From Sphingomonas yantingensis (GTDB lineage: Bacteria; Pseudomonadota; Alphaproteobacteria; Sphingomonadales; Sphingomonadaceae): a DNA stretch of 64,000 nt. Each line of letters opens with the position of its first letter. Position 1 is the stretch's first letter. The notes under the pieces were generated by a model. The model made no database searches, was not told the DNA's origin, and saw only the letters and a program-made list of their open reading frames with translations. The DNA lies in assembly GCF_014199325.1 (NCBI RefSeq), contig NZ_JACIJJ010000001.1:434001-498000 (forward strand). Direction: 5' to 3'. Shown here piece by piece: positions 26,275-36,147 of this stretch. A program made the translations under genes and the position numbers.

Positions 26275-26823
26275 GCAAGTCATTCCCATTTTTAGGACTT
26301 GAGTCGCGATTCCGGGAGGGGTGGGGGGGGGTTTTCCCGGCGGCTCTTGGCCGCCGTTCACCGTCTCGCGTGCCGCGGCGGTGGCGCCTGACGGACACGT
26401 TGAGGCGCAAAGCGTCACCGACCACCGGATCATTGCATCGTTCGATCCGCTCCGGAATGGATCGCCCCGGGGAAGCACCGACCTCGAGCCCGGTTGTGAA
26501 CGGCCGCGTCCCGACACTCGGGCAATGCGACGCGCCCGAAAGGTTGAGTTCCCCGTCGCGGGATCGAGATCATCCGCCCACGAACGATCCGCGCCCTTGC
26601 GGCAACGTCGGGCGTTGGCATCATCGGTTAGATTGCCGCTGTGACATTGCGAGAATGGGTGCGATTTCGGAGCCAGCCCGCCGCGTCGCTATTGCACCGG
26701 GGCGCAGGCTCATCCCGAAGGATCAGCTTTCTGATAACGGCTTCGCCCGGCCTCACGATGTGATGGCCCGGTGATGGCCCGCCCCCGCGGGGCGAACTCT
26801 TCTTTATCTAAGTTATTGAAAAA
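26275..26823. other. Intergenic stretch with no supported gene
   Basis: About 550 bases between the decayed genes and tRNA-Thr. A run of nine G (26323-26331) is followed by TTTTCCC. Open frames here are short and lack family similarity or ribosome sites. The stretch may be leftover island DNA. Confidence 0.5.
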
Positions 26824-26898
<75 letters not shown>

Positions 26899-26991
26899 AC
26901 CGGGTCCGTCCCGAGGGGCGGATCAGGGCCGGGCCTATGAGTGGGCCCTGGATGATTGTCAACCCGCGTGTCCTCGATCTATCGAGACGAA

Positions 26992-27129
26992 ATGGAACGC
27001 GAGGATGATCGAGCGGCGCGGCTGGCGGAAGCGCTACGCGCCAATCTGCGCCGGCGAAAGGCGCAGTCACGGGAACAGGCGGCGCTGCCGGCCGAACCGG
27101 CGACGCCGCCCGCGCCCGACAAGGCTTAG
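26992..27129 (+). CDS. Small Arg-rich conserved protein
   Basis: A 45-residue open frame: MEREDDRAARLAEALRANLR, then RRKAQSREQAA and a Pro/Ala-rich tail. The pattern AARLAEALRANLRRRKAQ recurs in short sphingomonad proteins of unknown role. It converges with the lipoprotein gene and overlaps its stop by three or four bases. The weak point is the modest ribosome site. Confidence 0.6.
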   Translation: MEREDDRAARLAEALRANLRRRKAQSREQAALPAEPATPPAPDKA

Positions 27130-27395
27130 TTGCCGTTGACCAGCGCGTTCTTCTGCGCGTCGGTCAGCTCATGCGCATCGACGTCCGAATCGTCGATCGC
27201 ATCGGCGCGGTCCTCGGCATTTTCCTTGATCTGATCGACCTCGGCCTCGCTCGCGCCGTTCATCGCGGCGGCTTCGGCCTGCGCCTCGCCCTGCTGCTTC
27301 GCGCGGTCGGCGAGCGCATCGTCGCCATTGCCGCCGCAGGCGGCCAGCGGCGCGGCGGCGAGGACGAGGAGGGCGGGGGTCAGGAAGCGCTTCAT
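27126..27395 (-). CDS. Small acidic lipoprotein
   Basis: An 89-residue protein with a signal peptide and lipobox APLAAC (Cys20). The rest is helical and rich in Asp, Glu and Ala (KENAEDRADAIDDSD), with no domain I recognise. It is predicted to be lipid-anchored in the periplasm. It lies about 70 bases downstream of msrA on the same strand and may be co-transcribed. Confidence 0.75.
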   Translation of the reverse strand: MKRFLTPALLVLAAAPLAACGGNGDDALADRAKQQGEAQAEAAAMNGASEAEVDQIKENAEDRADAIDDSDVDAHELTDAQKNALVNGN

Positions 27396-27466
27396 CTGTC
27401 TATCTCCGATTCGGGACCGAAACGGCCCGGGCGGGCGCTCAACACGCCGACCGTGCCGCGGTTCCG

Positions 27467-28015
27467 TCAGACGCCGGCTTCGACCGCCTTCGACCGCTCG
27501 GCAAAGCTCTTGCGCAGCTTCTTGAGCTTGGGCGGGATGACCGCGAGGCAATAGGGATTGCGCTGACCCTCGCCGTCCCAATAGCCCTGGTGATAATCCT
27601 CGGCCGGATACCAGCGGTCGGCGTGCTCGATCGTCGTGACGATCGGGTTCGGCCACTCGCCGGCGTTCCGCTCGATCGCGGCGCGCGCCTCGGCCTCCTG
27701 CTCGGGCGAGTGGGGGAAGATCGCCGAGCGATATTGGGTGCCCACGTCGTTGCCCTGACGGTTGAGCGTCGTCGGGTCGTGCGTCGCAAAGAAGATGTCG
27801 AGCAGGTCGCCATAGCTTACCTGTTCGGCGTCGAAGGTCACCCGGATCGCCTCGGCATGGCCGGTCGTGCCGCTGCACACAGCCTTGTAGGTCGGGTTCT
27901 CGGTCTCGCCGCCGATATAGACGCTCTCGACGCCAATGACGCCGATCACGTCGTTGAACACCGCCTCGGTGCACCAGAAACACCCACCGGCGAGCGTCGC
28001 CACTTCCTCACGCAT
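27467..28015 (-). CDS. msrA: Peptide-methionine (S)-S-oxide reductase MsrA
   Basis: A 182-residue enzyme that repairs oxidised methionine. The catalytic motif [11 protein letters not shown] lies at residues 10-20, followed by EVYSG-type [15 protein letters not shown], the [11 protein letters not shown] block and YHQGYW. The length is typical. No msrB is fused or adjacent. Confidence 0.95.
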   Translation of the reverse strand: MREEVATLAGGCFWCTEAVFNDVIGVIGVESVYIGGETENPTYKAVCSGTTGHAEAIRVTFDAEQVSYGDLLDIFFATHDPTTLNRQGNDVGTQYRSAIFPHSPEQEAEARAAIERNAGEWPNPIVTTIEHADRWYPAEDYHQGYWDGEGQRNPYCLAVIPPKLKKLRKSFAERSKAVEAGV

Positions 28016-28116
28016 GTCTTTCGTCTCCTGAATGACCCCAAAGATAGGTTGGCCGTGGCGCGATCCAAAGGGGGCGGGTAAGGCGGACGCTTCGAAAGCG
28101 GGAAGGGGCGGGCAAG

Positions 28117-29112
28117 ATGCGTGACGGTTGCGTGATGGTGACGGGCGGGGCGGGCTATATCGGCAGCCACGCGGTGCTGGCGCTGCTCGACGCGGGCTGG
28201 CGCGTGGTGGTGGTCGACAATCTGGTCACCGGGTTCGACTGGGCGGTGGACAGCCGTGCGACGCTGGTCGTCGGCGACATTCGCGATGCCGCCAAGGTCC
28301 GGGCTGCGATCGCCGAGCACGGCGTCACCGCCATCATGCATTTTGCCGGATCGGTGGTTGTGCCCGAATCGGTCGAGAATCCGCTGAAATACTATGCGAA
28401 CAACACCGCCGCCTCGCGCGACCTGATCGAAAGCGCGGTGGCGTCCGGTGTCCGCCACTTCATCTTCAGCTCGACCGCCGCGACCTATGGCATCCCCGAC
28501 CAGGTGCCGGTGCGCGAGGATGCGGCCAAGGCGCCGATCAACCCCTATGGCATGTCCAAGCTGATGACCGAGGCGATGCTGGCCGACGTTGCCGCGGCGC
28601 ATACGTTCAATTACGCGGCGCTGCGCTATTTCAACGTGGCGGGGGCCGACCCCGAGGGGCGCAGCGGCCAGTCGACGGCGGGGGCCACCCACCTCATCAA
28701 GGTGGCGGTGGAGGCGGCGACCGGCAAGCGGGGCCATGTCTCCGTCTTCGGCACCGATTTCGCGACGCCCGACGGGACCGGGGTGCGCGACTATATCCAT
28801 GTCAGTGATCTTGCCGCCGCGCATGTCGACGCGCTCGACCTTCTGATCGCCGAGCCGGCGCAGAGCCGCACCTTCAACGTCGGTTATGGCCGCGGCTATT
28901 CGGTGCTGGAGGTGCTGAACGCGGTCGATCGTGTCACCAACCGGACGATCGAGCGGCGGCTGGAGGGGCGGCGCGCGGGCGATCCCGACGCGCTGGTCGC
29001 GGACAACGGCGCGATCCTGTCGGCGCTGCCCTGGCGGCCGCAGCACGACGACCTCGACGGCATCGTCCGCGACGCGCTGGCGTGGGAGCGAAAGCTCGCC
29101 GAACGGGGGTAG
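28117..29112 (+). CDS. galE: UDP-glucose 4-epimerase
   Basis: A 331-residue short-chain dehydrogenase-type epimerase. It has the NAD loop [11 protein letters not shown] near the N-terminus, FSSTAATYG with the catalytic Ser/Thr, and YGMSK supplying the Tyr and Lys. It interconverts UDP-glucose and UDP-galactose for surface polysaccharides. It is a single gene, divergent from msrA and followed by a strong hairpin. Confidence 0.93.
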   Translation: MRDGCVMVTGGAGYIGSHAVLALLDAGWRVVVVDNLVTGFDWAVDSRATLVVGDIRDAAKVRAAIAEHGVTAIMHFAGSVVVPESVENPLKYYANNTAASRDLIESAVASGVRHFIFSSTAATYGIPDQVPVREDAAKAPINPYGMSKLMTEAMLADVAAAHTFNYAALRYFNVAGADPEGRSGQSTAGATHLIKVAVEAATGKRGHVSVFGTDFATPDGTGVRDYIHVSDLAAAHVDALDLLIAEPAQSRTFNVGYGRGYSVLEVLNAVDRVTNRTIERRLEGRRAGDPDALVADNGAILSALPWRPQHDDLDGIVRDALAWERKLAERG

Positions 29113-29120
29113 AAAAACAC

Positions 29121-29164
29121 GCCGCCCGCCCATGCCCGAGGGAACGAGGGCAAGGGCGGGCGGC
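29121..29164. terminator. Strong hairpin between galE and the ZnuD-like receptor
   Basis: GCCGCCCGCCC (29121-29131) pairs with GGGCGGGCGGC (29154-29164), with an inner TGCCC/GGGCA stem. It lies between two converging genes, with A-rich sequence on the galE side, so it probably terminates both. Confidence 0.7.
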
Positions 29165-29172
29165 GGCCCCCT

Positions 29173-31287
29173 TTAGATCTGGAAGCGGAGCGTTGCGCGG
29201 ATGTCGCGGCCGGCGAGCGGGGCGAAATCCTTGAGGAAGCTGGCGTGGCGGCGCGCCTCGACATCGAACAGGTTATTCGCCGACAACGTCAGGCTGGTCG
29301 CATTGCCGCGGCCGAACGGCTTGAAAGCAAGCGAGGCGTTGACCATCGTGTAGCCGTTGGTCGGCAGCTCGAAATCGGTGACGCGGTCCTGCTCGAACAC
29401 GTGCTCGACCTCGAACCGGCCGTTCACCTTGTCGCCATTGGCCTCGATTCCGCCGAGCATGCGCAGCGGCGGGATGCGCGGGGCGGGGCCGACGCCGGTG
29501 ATCGTCGTGCGGACATAGTCGGCAAGCCCGTCGACGCTGAGCTTGGTCGTGCCGAAGGTGGCGAGATCGGCCTTGGCCTCCGCCTCGAAACCCCAGACGC
29601 GGGCATCGGCCTGTGCGTACTGGAACACCGGCAGGTCGTCGATGATCTCGCCGGTCGGCGACTGGTAGATATAGTCGGTGAACCAGTTGTAATAGCCGGC
29701 CAGCGCGAAGCTCACCCCCGGGGCGGAGCCGCGCAGCGTCGCCTCCAGTCCCCAGCTCTTTTCCTTGGCGAAGGTCGGGTCGCCGATCTCGTACGACTGG
29801 GTGCCGGCGTGCGGGCCATTGGCGAACAGTTCCTCGGCGGCGGGTGCGCGCTCGCTGTGCGAGCCGTTCAGGCCGATGCGGATGCCGTCGGTCAGCTGAT
29901 AGCTGGCGCCGAGCGAGCCCGAGATCGCATCGAAGCGGCGCTCGTAGCGCGGCGTGCCGATCTGGGCGTCGGCCTGTGCAGTCAGGCTGGTCTGCTCGTA
30001 CCGCGCGCCGCCCTCGACACGGAAGCGGCCCATGTCGAGGCTCTGGAGCGTAAAGACGCCGTACTGCTCGGTCGTGTTGCGCGGCACGAACTTCTCTTCG
30101 CCCTGCACGTCGAAGTCGCGGATGAACATCTGCACGCCCGAGGCGCCCTTCCAGCCGCCCTTTGCGCGCTGGACGAGTTCGAGGCGCCCCTCATAGCCCT
30201 GGTTGAAGAAGCTGGTGCCGACCTCGCCGGTATCCTCGATCTCGTCATGGCGATAATCGGCGGCGGCGAGGCGGACGCGGATCTTGTCGAGGAAGCCCTC
30301 GGTCTCGACCTCGCCGCGAATGTCGAAGCGCGTCTGCTTGAGCGCCAGACGCACCTGCTCGGCCTCGCCCTCGGTCGTCTCGTCATAGCCGATGCGCGCA
30401 GGCACGCCGTAAATGCTGTCGTAATGGCTGACCGAGAAACCGAGGTGCCCGCGATCGGTCACCACCGACAGCCCGCCGGCGACTTCCCAAGTCTCCGACG
30501 CGGTGTTGGGGATGCGGCCGCGTAGGGTCGCGTTCTCGCGCACGTCGGGATCGGCGCTGGAGGCGGCAAGCGCGCGCAGTTCGGGGCTGAGCAGATAGCC
30601 GCCGGTACGCAGGTCGTCGGTCTTCAGATAGCTGCCGTCGAGATGCGCGACCAGCTTGCCCGCGATCGGCACGTCAATCTCGCCGGCGACCGACCGCTCC
30701 TTGGCGGCGGTGCCGTAATTGCCGATCACGTCGAGGTGGACGGCTTCCTCGGGCAGGCGGCGCGGGATGCGGTTGTCGATGACGTTGACGACGCCGCCGA
30801 TCGCCGACGAGCCGAAGAGCAGCGCCGAGGGGCCGCGCAGCACCTCGATCCGGTCGGCGGTCAGCGGGTTGATGACCGGCGCGTGGTCGACCGAGGTGGT
30901 CGAGGCGTCGACCGAGCCGATGCCGTCGATCAGCACGCGCACGCGGTCGCCCGAAAAGCCGCGCAGGATCGGCCGCGACGCGCTGGGCCCGAAGGACGAG
31001 GCGCTGACACCCGGCAGCCGCGCCAGCGTGTCGCCGATCGAGGGGCGCAGGTCGCGGGTCAGCGCCTGGCCGGTCAGCACCGACGTGCCCGACAGGATGT
31101 CGCCCTGCGTCTGCTCATAGGGCGCGGTGACGATGATGTCGGTGCGATCCTGCGAATGGTCGCCGCGCTGTGCCTCTGCGGGTGCGGGGGTGTCAGCGGC
31201 GGCGGGCGCCGCCTTGTCCTCGGCAAAGGCCGGGGCGGCGACGAGCATGGTGGAGGCGAGCAGCAGGGGACGAAGCAACATCGGCAC
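29173..31287 (-). CDS. TonB-dependent receptor, ZnuD-like
   Basis: A 704-residue outer-membrane receptor. It has a signal peptide ending APAFAE (about residue 23), the TonB box TDIIVTAPYEQ, a plug with GDTLARLPGVSASSFGPSAS and RIEVLRGPSALLFGSSAIGG, and a barrel ending LRFQI. The DHAPVINPLTADRIEVLRGP region and overall size resemble the zinc receptor ZnuD. No metal ABC transporter is adjacent. Zinc as substrate is inferred from similarity remembered for the family. Confidence 0.8.
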   Translation of the reverse strand: MPMLLRPLLLASTMLVAAPAFAEDKAAPAAADTPAPAEAQRGDHSQDRTDIIVTAPYEQTQGDILSGTSVLTGQALTRDLRPSIGDTLARLPGVSASSFGPSASRPILRGFSGDRVRVLIDGIGSVDASTTSVDHAPVINPLTADRIEVLRGPSALLFGSSAIGGVVNVIDNRIPRRLPEEAVHLDVIGNYGTAAKERSVAGEIDVPIAGKLVAHLDGSYLKTDDLRTGGYLLSPELRALAASSADPDVRENATLRGRIPNTASETWEVAGGLSVVTDRGHLGFSVSHYDSIYGVPARIGYDETTEGEAEQVRLALKQTRFDIRGEVETEGFLDKIRVRLAAADYRHDEIEDTGEVGTSFFNQGYEGRLELVQRAKGGWKGASGVQMFIRDFDVQGEEKFVPRNTTEQYGVFTLQSLDMGRFRVEGGARYEQTSLTAQADAQIGTPRYERRFDAISGSLGASYQLTDGIRIGLNGSHSERAPAAEELFANGPHAGTQSYEIGDPTFAKEKSWGLEATLRGSAPGVSFALAGYYNWFTDYIYQSPTGEIIDDLPVFQYAQADARVWGFEAEAKADLATFGTTKLSVDGLADYVRTTITGVGPAPRIPPLRMLGGIEANGDKVNGRFEVEHVFEQDRVTDFELPTNGYTMVNASLAFKPFGRGNATSLTLSANNLFDVEARRHASFLKDFAPLAGRDIRATLRFQI

Positions 31288-31329
31288 GATTCCGGTACGC
31301 TTGGGGAAAGACGCGCCTGTGTACCGCGA

Positions 31330-31344
31330 TGTTATAAAGTCACA
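31330..31344. promoter_or_regulatory. Possible metal-regulator (Zur-like) site upstream of the receptor
   Basis: TGTTATAAAGTCACA is an imperfect TGT-N9-ACA palindrome about 43 bases upstream of the receptor start. TTATAA could also be a -10 element. A Zur role is only suggested by the ZnuD-like gene it precedes. Confidence 0.25.
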
Positions 31345-31428
31345 AGGGGCTTTTCGACGATGCTACGCGCAATGCGACGAACGCCAGTCCGATGGGTTGA
31401 CCGTGCAATACCGACGATGTGGGAAAAA

Positions 31429-31505
31429 TGGCGCACCCGGAACGATTCGAACGTCCGACCCTCAGATTCGTAGTCTGATGCTCTATCCAGCTGAGCTACG
31501 GGTGC
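31429..31505 (-). tRNA. tRNA-Arg (anticodon ACG)
   Basis: A 77-base cloverleaf with CCA. The acceptor is GCACCCG/CGGGTGC, the anticodon stem TCAGA/TCTGA with loop CTACGAA (ACG, to be read as ICG), and the T loop TTCGAAT. It reads all CGN codons except CGG/CGA efficiently after A34 deamination. Confidence 0.96.
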
Positions 31506-31592
31506 GCGGTAGGAGGGGGCCTCTAAACGGCGTTTGCGGACCGCGCAACCCCGTTGCGTGCAAAAAAATGCGGCGATACGCGTTGAGGGGTG

Positions 31593-32093
31593 ATGCGCTC
31601 CCTCCTTGTCCTGTCCGCCCTTGCTCTCCTCGCCGCCTGCGCCAGTCGGGGGGAGGACGGCTATCCCTCGCTGCTGCCGCGGCCGATCGAGAAGCGGGGT
31701 TTCGCCGATCCGGCGCCCAAGCCCGAGCCGGTGGCGACGCCCGACGCCGCACTCGACGCACAGGTAGCGAAGGCGAAGGGCGCGCTCGCGAAGGCAGGCG
31801 CCGCCTTTGCCGACAAGGCGGGCGAGGCCGAGCGGCTGGCCGCGCGGGCGAAGGGCGCGTCGGCGGGCAGCGAGCCGTGGATCGCCGCGCAGGTGGCGCT
31901 CGCCGAACTCGACACGCTGCGCAGCGGCACCGCAGGCGCGCTCGCCGATATCGAGAAGCTGGCGATCGACCGCGCGGCCGAGGGCAAGCCACCCTATCCC
32001 TCGCTGGAGACGCTGCTCGCCGACGCTCGGGAGCAGAACCAGCGAGAGGTCGAGCGAATCAACCGGATCGAAGGATCGATGCCGCGCGGTTAA
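31593..32093 (+). CDS. Hypothetical lipoprotein
   Basis: A 166-residue protein with signal peptide and lipobox LLAAC (Cys about 16). A short Pro-rich linker is followed by a long helical, Ala-rich region (residues 50-150), ending NQREVERINRIEG. A GAGGGG site precedes the ATG at 31593; an adjacent GTG at 31590 is an alternative. It converges with the deaminase gene, overlapping by four bases. The family is unknown. Confidence 0.75.
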   Translation: MRSLLVLSALALLAACASRGEDGYPSLLPRPIEKRGFADPAPKPEPVATPDAALDAQVAKAKGALAKAGAAFADKAGEAERLAARAKGASAGSEPWIAAQVALAELDTLRSGTAGALADIEKLAIDRAAEGKPPYPSLETLLADAREQNQREVERINRIEGSMPRG

Positions 32094-32581
32094 GCCTCGC
32101 GGCGCCGGTAATTGTCCTGATGGAGCTGGCGCAGCCGATCGGCCGCGGCCTCCCACGGACCGGCGACGGGTGTGTCGGGCGACACCTGCTCGATCGGGAT
32201 CGCGCGCACGGGTGACGGCTCGGCCCCCGCTTCGGCCAACCAGCCGGCGAGCTGCCCCGCGGAACTCGCATAGACGATGCGGCCAAGCCCGACCCAGCCA
32301 TGCGCGGCGGCGCACATCGGGCAATGCTCGGTCGAGGTGTAAAGCGTCGCCGACCGGCGCGCCGCCTCGTCGAGATTGTGCGCGGCCCAACGCGCGAGCG
32401 TGAACTCGGGATGCCGGGTGGCATCGACGCTCACCGCGCGATTGCGATCCTCCGCAAGCACGTTGCCGTCGGGATCGACGAGCAGCGAACCGAACGGATG
32501 GTCGCCCGCCGCATCGGCTTCGGCGGCGAGCTCGATCGCGCGTTCGAGGAAGGGGTGGTCGGCGGGGGTGATCTTGGTCAT
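32090..32581 (-). CDS. Nucleoside/guanine deaminase family protein
   Basis: A 163-residue zinc deaminase of the cytidine/deoxycytidylate fold. The zinc site is built from HPEFTLARWAAHN (His and catalytic Glu) and the EHCPMC cysteine pair. The DHPFGSLLVD start and length are near GuaD/TadA relatives. The substrate is probably a free base or nucleoside; TadA itself is less likely given the HPE motif and tail. Confidence 0.8.
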   Translation of the reverse strand: MTKITPADHPFLERAIELAAEADAAGDHPFGSLLVDPDGNVLAEDRNRAVSVDATRHPEFTLARWAAHNLDEAARRSATLYTSTEHCPMCAAAHGWVGLGRIVYASSAGQLAGWLAEAGAEPSPVRAIPIEQVSPDTPVAGPWEAAADRLRQLHQDNYRRREA

Positions 32582-32623
32582 CCGGCGCCAACAGCTGGCG
32601 GCGCCGGACGATCCATCATCGGC

Positions 32624-33973
32624 TCACGCGTCCTTCGCGAGCCATTCCTCGAGCCACTTGATCGTATAGTCGCCCGACTGGAACTCGGGATCGTCGAGCA
32701 GCGCCTGGTGCAGCGGGATCGTCGTCTTGACCCCCTCGACCACGAACTCCTCGAGCGCGCGGCGAAGGCGCATCAGGCACCCCTCGCGCGTGCGGCCATA
32801 GACGATCAGCTTGGCGATCATCGAATCATAATAAGGCGGGATGCGGTAGCCCGCGTAGAGCCCGCTATCGACGCGCACGTGCATGCCGCCCGGCGCATGG
32901 AAATAGGTGACCTTGCCGGGAGACGGCGCGAAGGTGCGCGCATCCTCGGCGTTGATGCGGCATTCGATCGCGTGGCCGGTGAAGCGGATATCCTCCTGTT
33001 TCACCGACAGGCCGTGACCCTCGGCGACGCGGATCTGTTCGCGGACCAGGTCGACGCCGGTGATCATCTCGGTCACCGGATGCTCCACCTGCAGCCGGGT
33101 GTTCATCTCGATGAAGTAGAATTCGCCGTTTTCCCACAGGAACTCGATCGTGCCCGCGCCGCGATAGCCCATGTCGGCCATCGCCTTGGCGACGATGCCG
33201 CCCATCCGCGCGCGATCCTCCGCGCCGAGGACAGGGGAGGGCGCTTCCTCCAGCACCTTCTGGTGGCGGCGCTGGAGCGAGCAGTCGCGCTCGCCCAGGT
33301 GGATGGCATTGCCATCGCCGTCGCCGAACACCTGGAACTCGATGTGGCGCGGATTGCCGAGATACTTCTCGATATAGACGGTGGCATCGCCGAACGCCGC
33401 TTTCGCCTCGCTGCCCGCTTGCTGCATCAGCGTTTCGAGCTGGTCGGGGGCGTTGCAGACCTTCATCCCGCGCCCGCCGCCGCCGCTCGCGGCCTTGATG
33501 ATGACCGGATAGCCGATCCGCTCGGCGATCGCCTTGGCCTCGGCGATGTCACTGACCGCGCCGTCGGAGCCGGGGACGAGCGGCAGGCCGAGCGCGCCGG
33601 CAGTGCGCTTGGCCTCCACCTTGTCGCCCATCACGCGGATATGCTCGGGCTTCGGCCCCACGAACAGGATGTTATGCAGCTCGACGATCTCGGCGAACTT
33701 GGCGTTCTCGCTGAGGAAGCCGTAACCCGGATGGATCGCGTCGGCGCCTGAGATTTCGGCGGCCGAAATGATGTTGGGGATGTTGAGATAGCTCTCGCCG
33801 GCGGGCGGCGGGCCGATGCAGATCGCCTCGTCCGCCAGCCGCACGTGCATCGCGTCGGCATCCGCGGTCGAGTGCACCGCCACCGTCTTGATGCCCATTT
33901 CATGGCAGGCGCGGTGGATGCGCAGCGCGATCTCGCCACGATTGGCGATCAGCAGCTTCTTGATCTGCGGCAT
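32624..33973 (-). CDS. accC: Acetyl-CoA carboxylase biotin carboxylase subunit
   Basis: A 449-residue ATP-grasp enzyme that carboxylates biotin on AccB, the first step of fatty-acid synthesis. It has [20 protein letters not shown] at the start, [11 protein letters not shown] as phosphate loop, the EAPSP and [14 protein letters not shown] motifs, and the C-terminal biotin-carboxylase domain. It follows accB by one base in the aroQ-accB-accC operon. Confidence 0.97.
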   Translation of the reverse strand: MPQIKKLLIANRGEIALRIHRACHEMGIKTVAVHSTADADAMHVRLADEAICIGPPPAGESYLNIPNIISAAEISGADAIHPGYGFLSENAKFAEIVELHNILFVGPKPEHIRVMGDKVEAKRTAGALGLPLVPGSDGAVSDIAEAKAIAERIGYPVIIKAASGGGGRGMKVCNAPDQLETLMQQAGSEAKAAFGDATVYIEKYLGNPRHIEFQVFGDGDGNAIHLGERDCSLQRRHQKVLEEAPSPVLGAEDRARMGGIVAKAMADMGYRGAGTIEFLWENGEFYFIEMNTRLQVEHPVTEMITGVDLVREQIRVAEGHGLSVKQEDIRFTGHAIECRINAEDARTFAPSPGKVTYFHAPGGMHVRVDSGLYAGYRIPPYYDSMIAKLIVYGRTREGCLMRLRRALEEFVVEGVKTTIPLHQALLDDPEFQSGDYTIKWLEEWLAKDA

Positions 33974-33974
33974 C

Positions 33975-34472
33975 TTAGCTGACGACGATTAGCGGCTGGT
34001 CGAACTCGACGGGCTGGCCGTTTTCGATCAACACCTGTGTGACGGTGCCCGCGGCCGGCGCGACGATCGGGTTCATGACCTTCATGGCCTCGATGATGAG
34101 GAGCGTGTCGCCGGCGGCGACCGTCTGGCCCACCGCGGCGAAGGGCTTGGCGCCCGGTTCGGCCGCGAGATAGGCGGTGCCGACCATCGGCGACTTGACC
34201 GCATTAGCCGCGATCGCAGGGGCCGACGCGCCGGTTTCCGCGGCGGCGGGCGCGGCAGCAACCGGCTGCGGCGCGTGCGCGATCGTCGGGGCATAGGCGG
34301 GGGCGGCGTGCATCATCGGCGCGACGGTGACTTCGCGCGCGACGCGGACCCGGCGCTCGCCGTCCTCGACCTCGATCTCGGTCAACTGCGTCTCGTCGAG
34401 CACGCCGGCCAGCTGACGGACCAGCTCGATATCGACGCGCATGTGGCGTTTGCCTTCGCTCTCTTCTGACAT
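33975..34472 (-). CDS. accB: Acetyl-CoA carboxylase biotin carboxyl carrier protein
   Basis: A 165-residue carrier: an N-terminal helix ([20 protein letters not shown]), an Ala/Pro-rich flexible linker (about 60-90), and a biotinyl domain with the lysine in [10 protein letters not shown]. The start MSEESEGK at 34472 is preferred over an upstream in-frame ATG. It lies between aroQ and accC. Confidence 0.96.
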   Translation of the reverse strand: MSEESEGKRHMRVDIELVRQLAGVLDETQLTEIEVEDGERRVRVAREVTVAPMMHAAPAYAPTIAHAPQPVAAAPAAAETGASAPAIAANAVKSPMVGTAYLAAEPGAKPFAAVGQTVAAGDTLLIIEAMKVMNPIVAPAAGTVTQVLIENGQPVEFDQPLIVVS

Positions 34473-34505
34473 GCGACTGTTGCTTCCCAATAAAAGTGCG
34501 GCCCT

Positions 34506-34943
34506 TTAGGCCAGCCGTGCGGCGGCTTCAAGCGCGAGGACGTAGCTCTGCGCGCCGAAGCCCGCGATGGTGCCGTGCGCGGCCATCCCCACATAGCTCT
34601 TGTGGCGAAAGGACTCGCGCTTGTGCGGGTTGGACAAATGGACCTCGATCACCGGCGTCCGGATCGCCTTGATCGCGTCGTGCAGAGCGACAGAGGTGTG
34701 GGTGAAGGCGGCAGCATTGAGGAGGACGGCGCGCGCCCCCTCCGCCTGCGCCTCGTGCAGCCAGTCGACGAGGTGTCCTTCATGGTTCGACTGGCGCACC
34801 TCTACCTCCAGCCCCAGCTCGCGCGCCCGATCCTCGAGCATGCCCGCAATGTCGTCGAGCGTGTCGGCGCCGTAGATATCCGGCTCGCGAGTGCCGAGCA
34901 GGTTGAGGTTCGGACCGTTGAGGACATAGACGAGATCGGCCAT
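34506..34943 (-). CDS. aroQ: 3-dehydroquinate dehydratase, type II
   Basis: A 145-residue shikimate-pathway enzyme. It has VLNGPNLNLLGTREPDIYG at the start with the catalytic Tyr, the EVEVRQSNHEGHLVDW active-site lid, LLNAAAFTHTSVALHDA, and VHLSNPHKRESFRHKSY with the catalytic His. It is the first gene of aroQ-accB-accC, an order common in Proteobacteria. Confidence 0.97.
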   Translation of the reverse strand: MADLVYVLNGPNLNLLGTREPDIYGADTLDDIAGMLEDRARELGLEVEVRQSNHEGHLVDWLHEAQAEGARAVLLNAAAFTHTSVALHDAIKAIRTPVIEVHLSNPHKRESFRHKSYVGMAAHGTIAGFGAQSYVLALEAAARLA

Positions 34944-35060
34944 CGGCGCTTCCGGTTGCGGGCGCGGCGGACGGCGCCTAGATCGAGCGCCTTCCATACC
35001 CGCACCATCGGTCCGAAGTCGAGCGATGGTTAAGGCGACAAACGACATCGAAGGACGGCG

Positions 35061-36065
35061 ATGCACAGCGACGGCACCATCTCGATCCGCGTGAACGGCG
35101 AGCACAAGCGCGTGAAGGACGGCCTGACGCTGGCTGACCTCGCGAGCGAGCTCGGCCTTGTCCCCGAAAAGGTGGCGGTCGAACGAAACATGGAAGTCGT
35201 GCCGCGCTCGACGCTTAAGGACGTGCGCGTCGAGGACGGCGACGAGCTGGAGATCGTGCACTTCGTGGGCGGCGGCGACCATGCTGCGGCCCTCGACGCG
35301 GATACGTGGACCGTCGCCGGCCGCACTTTCCGCTCGCGGCTGATCGTCGGCACGGGCAAATACAAGGACTTCGCGCAGAACGCCGCCGCGGTCGAGGCGT
35401 CGGGGGCGGAGATCGTCACCGTGGCGGTCCGGCGCGTGAATGTGAGCGACCCCAATGCGCCGATGCTCACCGACTTCATCGACCCCAAGCGTGTAACCTA
35501 TCTTCCCAACACCGCCGGCTGCTTCGACGCCGACAGCGCGATCCGCACGCTGCGGCTGGCGCGCGAGGCGGGGGGCTGGGACCTCGTCAAGCTGGAGGTG
35601 CTGGGCGAGGCGCGGACGCTCTATCCCAACATGCGCGAGACACTGAAAGCGACCGAAGTGCTGGTGCGCGAGGGGTTCAAGCCGATGGTCTATTGTACCG
35701 ACGACCCAATCGCCGCCAAGCAGCTCGAAGAGGCTGGCGCGGTGGCGATCATGCCGCTCGGCGCGCCGATCGGCTCGGGCCTCGGCATCCAGAACGAGGT
35801 GACGATCCGCCTGATCGTCGAGGGGGCGGGCGTCCCCGTGCTGGTCGATGCTGGCGTCGGACAAGCGTCGGACGCGGCGCGGGCGATGGAGCTGGGCTGC
35901 GACGGCGTGCTCATGAACACCGCGATCGCCGAGGCGAAGGACCCGATCCTGATGGCCGCGGCGATGAAGGCGGCGGTGGAGGCGGGGCGAATGGGCTATC
36001 GCGCCGGGCGGATGGCGAAGCGCCGTTATGCCGACCCGTCAAGCCCGCTGGCTGGTTTGATCTAG
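35061..36065 (+). CDS. thiG: ThiS-ThiG fusion: sulfur carrier and thiazole synthase
   Basis: A 334-residue fusion. Residues 1-73 form a ThiS ubiquitin-like fold ([20 protein letters not shown]) ending [14 protein letters not shown], followed after a short linker by ThiG (from [19 protein letters not shown]), with the Schiff-base lysine in LVKLEVLGE. ThiG makes the thiazole of thiamine. In free ThiS the Gly-Gly end is adenylated and thiolated; here it is internal, so processing or another mechanism is needed. No TPP riboswitch was seen upstream. Confidence 0.9.
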   Translation: MHSDGTISIRVNGEHKRVKDGLTLADLASELGLVPEKVAVERNMEVVPRSTLKDVRVEDGDELEIVHFVGGGDHAAALDADTWTVAGRTFRSRLIVGTGKYKDFAQNAAAVEASGAEIVTVAVRRVNVSDPNAPMLTDFIDPKRVTYLPNTAGCFDADSAIRTLRLAREAGGWDLVKLEVLGEARTLYPNMRETLKATEVLVREGFKPMVYCTDDPIAAKQLEEAGAVAIMPLGAPIGSGLGIQNEVTIRLIVEGAGVPVLVDAGVGQASDAARAMELGCDGVLMNTAIAEAKDPILMAAAMKAAVEAGRMGYRAGRMAKRRYADPSSPLAGLI

Positions 36066-36069
36066 GTTT

Positions 36070-36094
36070 GGAACCGGCGGCCGGTTGATCGGTT
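36070..36094 (+). promoter_or_regulatory. EcfG-type general stress promoter for the CsbD gene
   Basis: GGAAC at 36070-36074 and GTT at 36092-36094, spaced by 17 bases, match the alphaproteobacterial EcfG sigma-factor consensus GGAAC-N17-GTT. It lies 53 bases before the csbD-like start. Confidence 0.6.
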
Positions 36095-36147
36095 TTACAT
36101 GACGAACGGCGCAAATGGTGCCGTGGTATCGTGTAAGGAGAATTTCG

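Noticed and set aside
26323..26331. Run of nine G as a phase-variable tract
   Set aside because: It does not lie in or just before a convincing open frame, so there is nothing for it to switch.
29173..31287. Assignment of the receptor to siderophore or vitamin B12 uptake
   Set aside because: No B12 or siderophore genes nearby, and plug sequence looks closer to ZnuD-type; still only a family-level judgement.
34944..35060. TPP riboswitch upstream of thiSG
   Set aside because: The conserved CTGAGA and ACCTGATCTGGATAATGCC-type blocks are absent.
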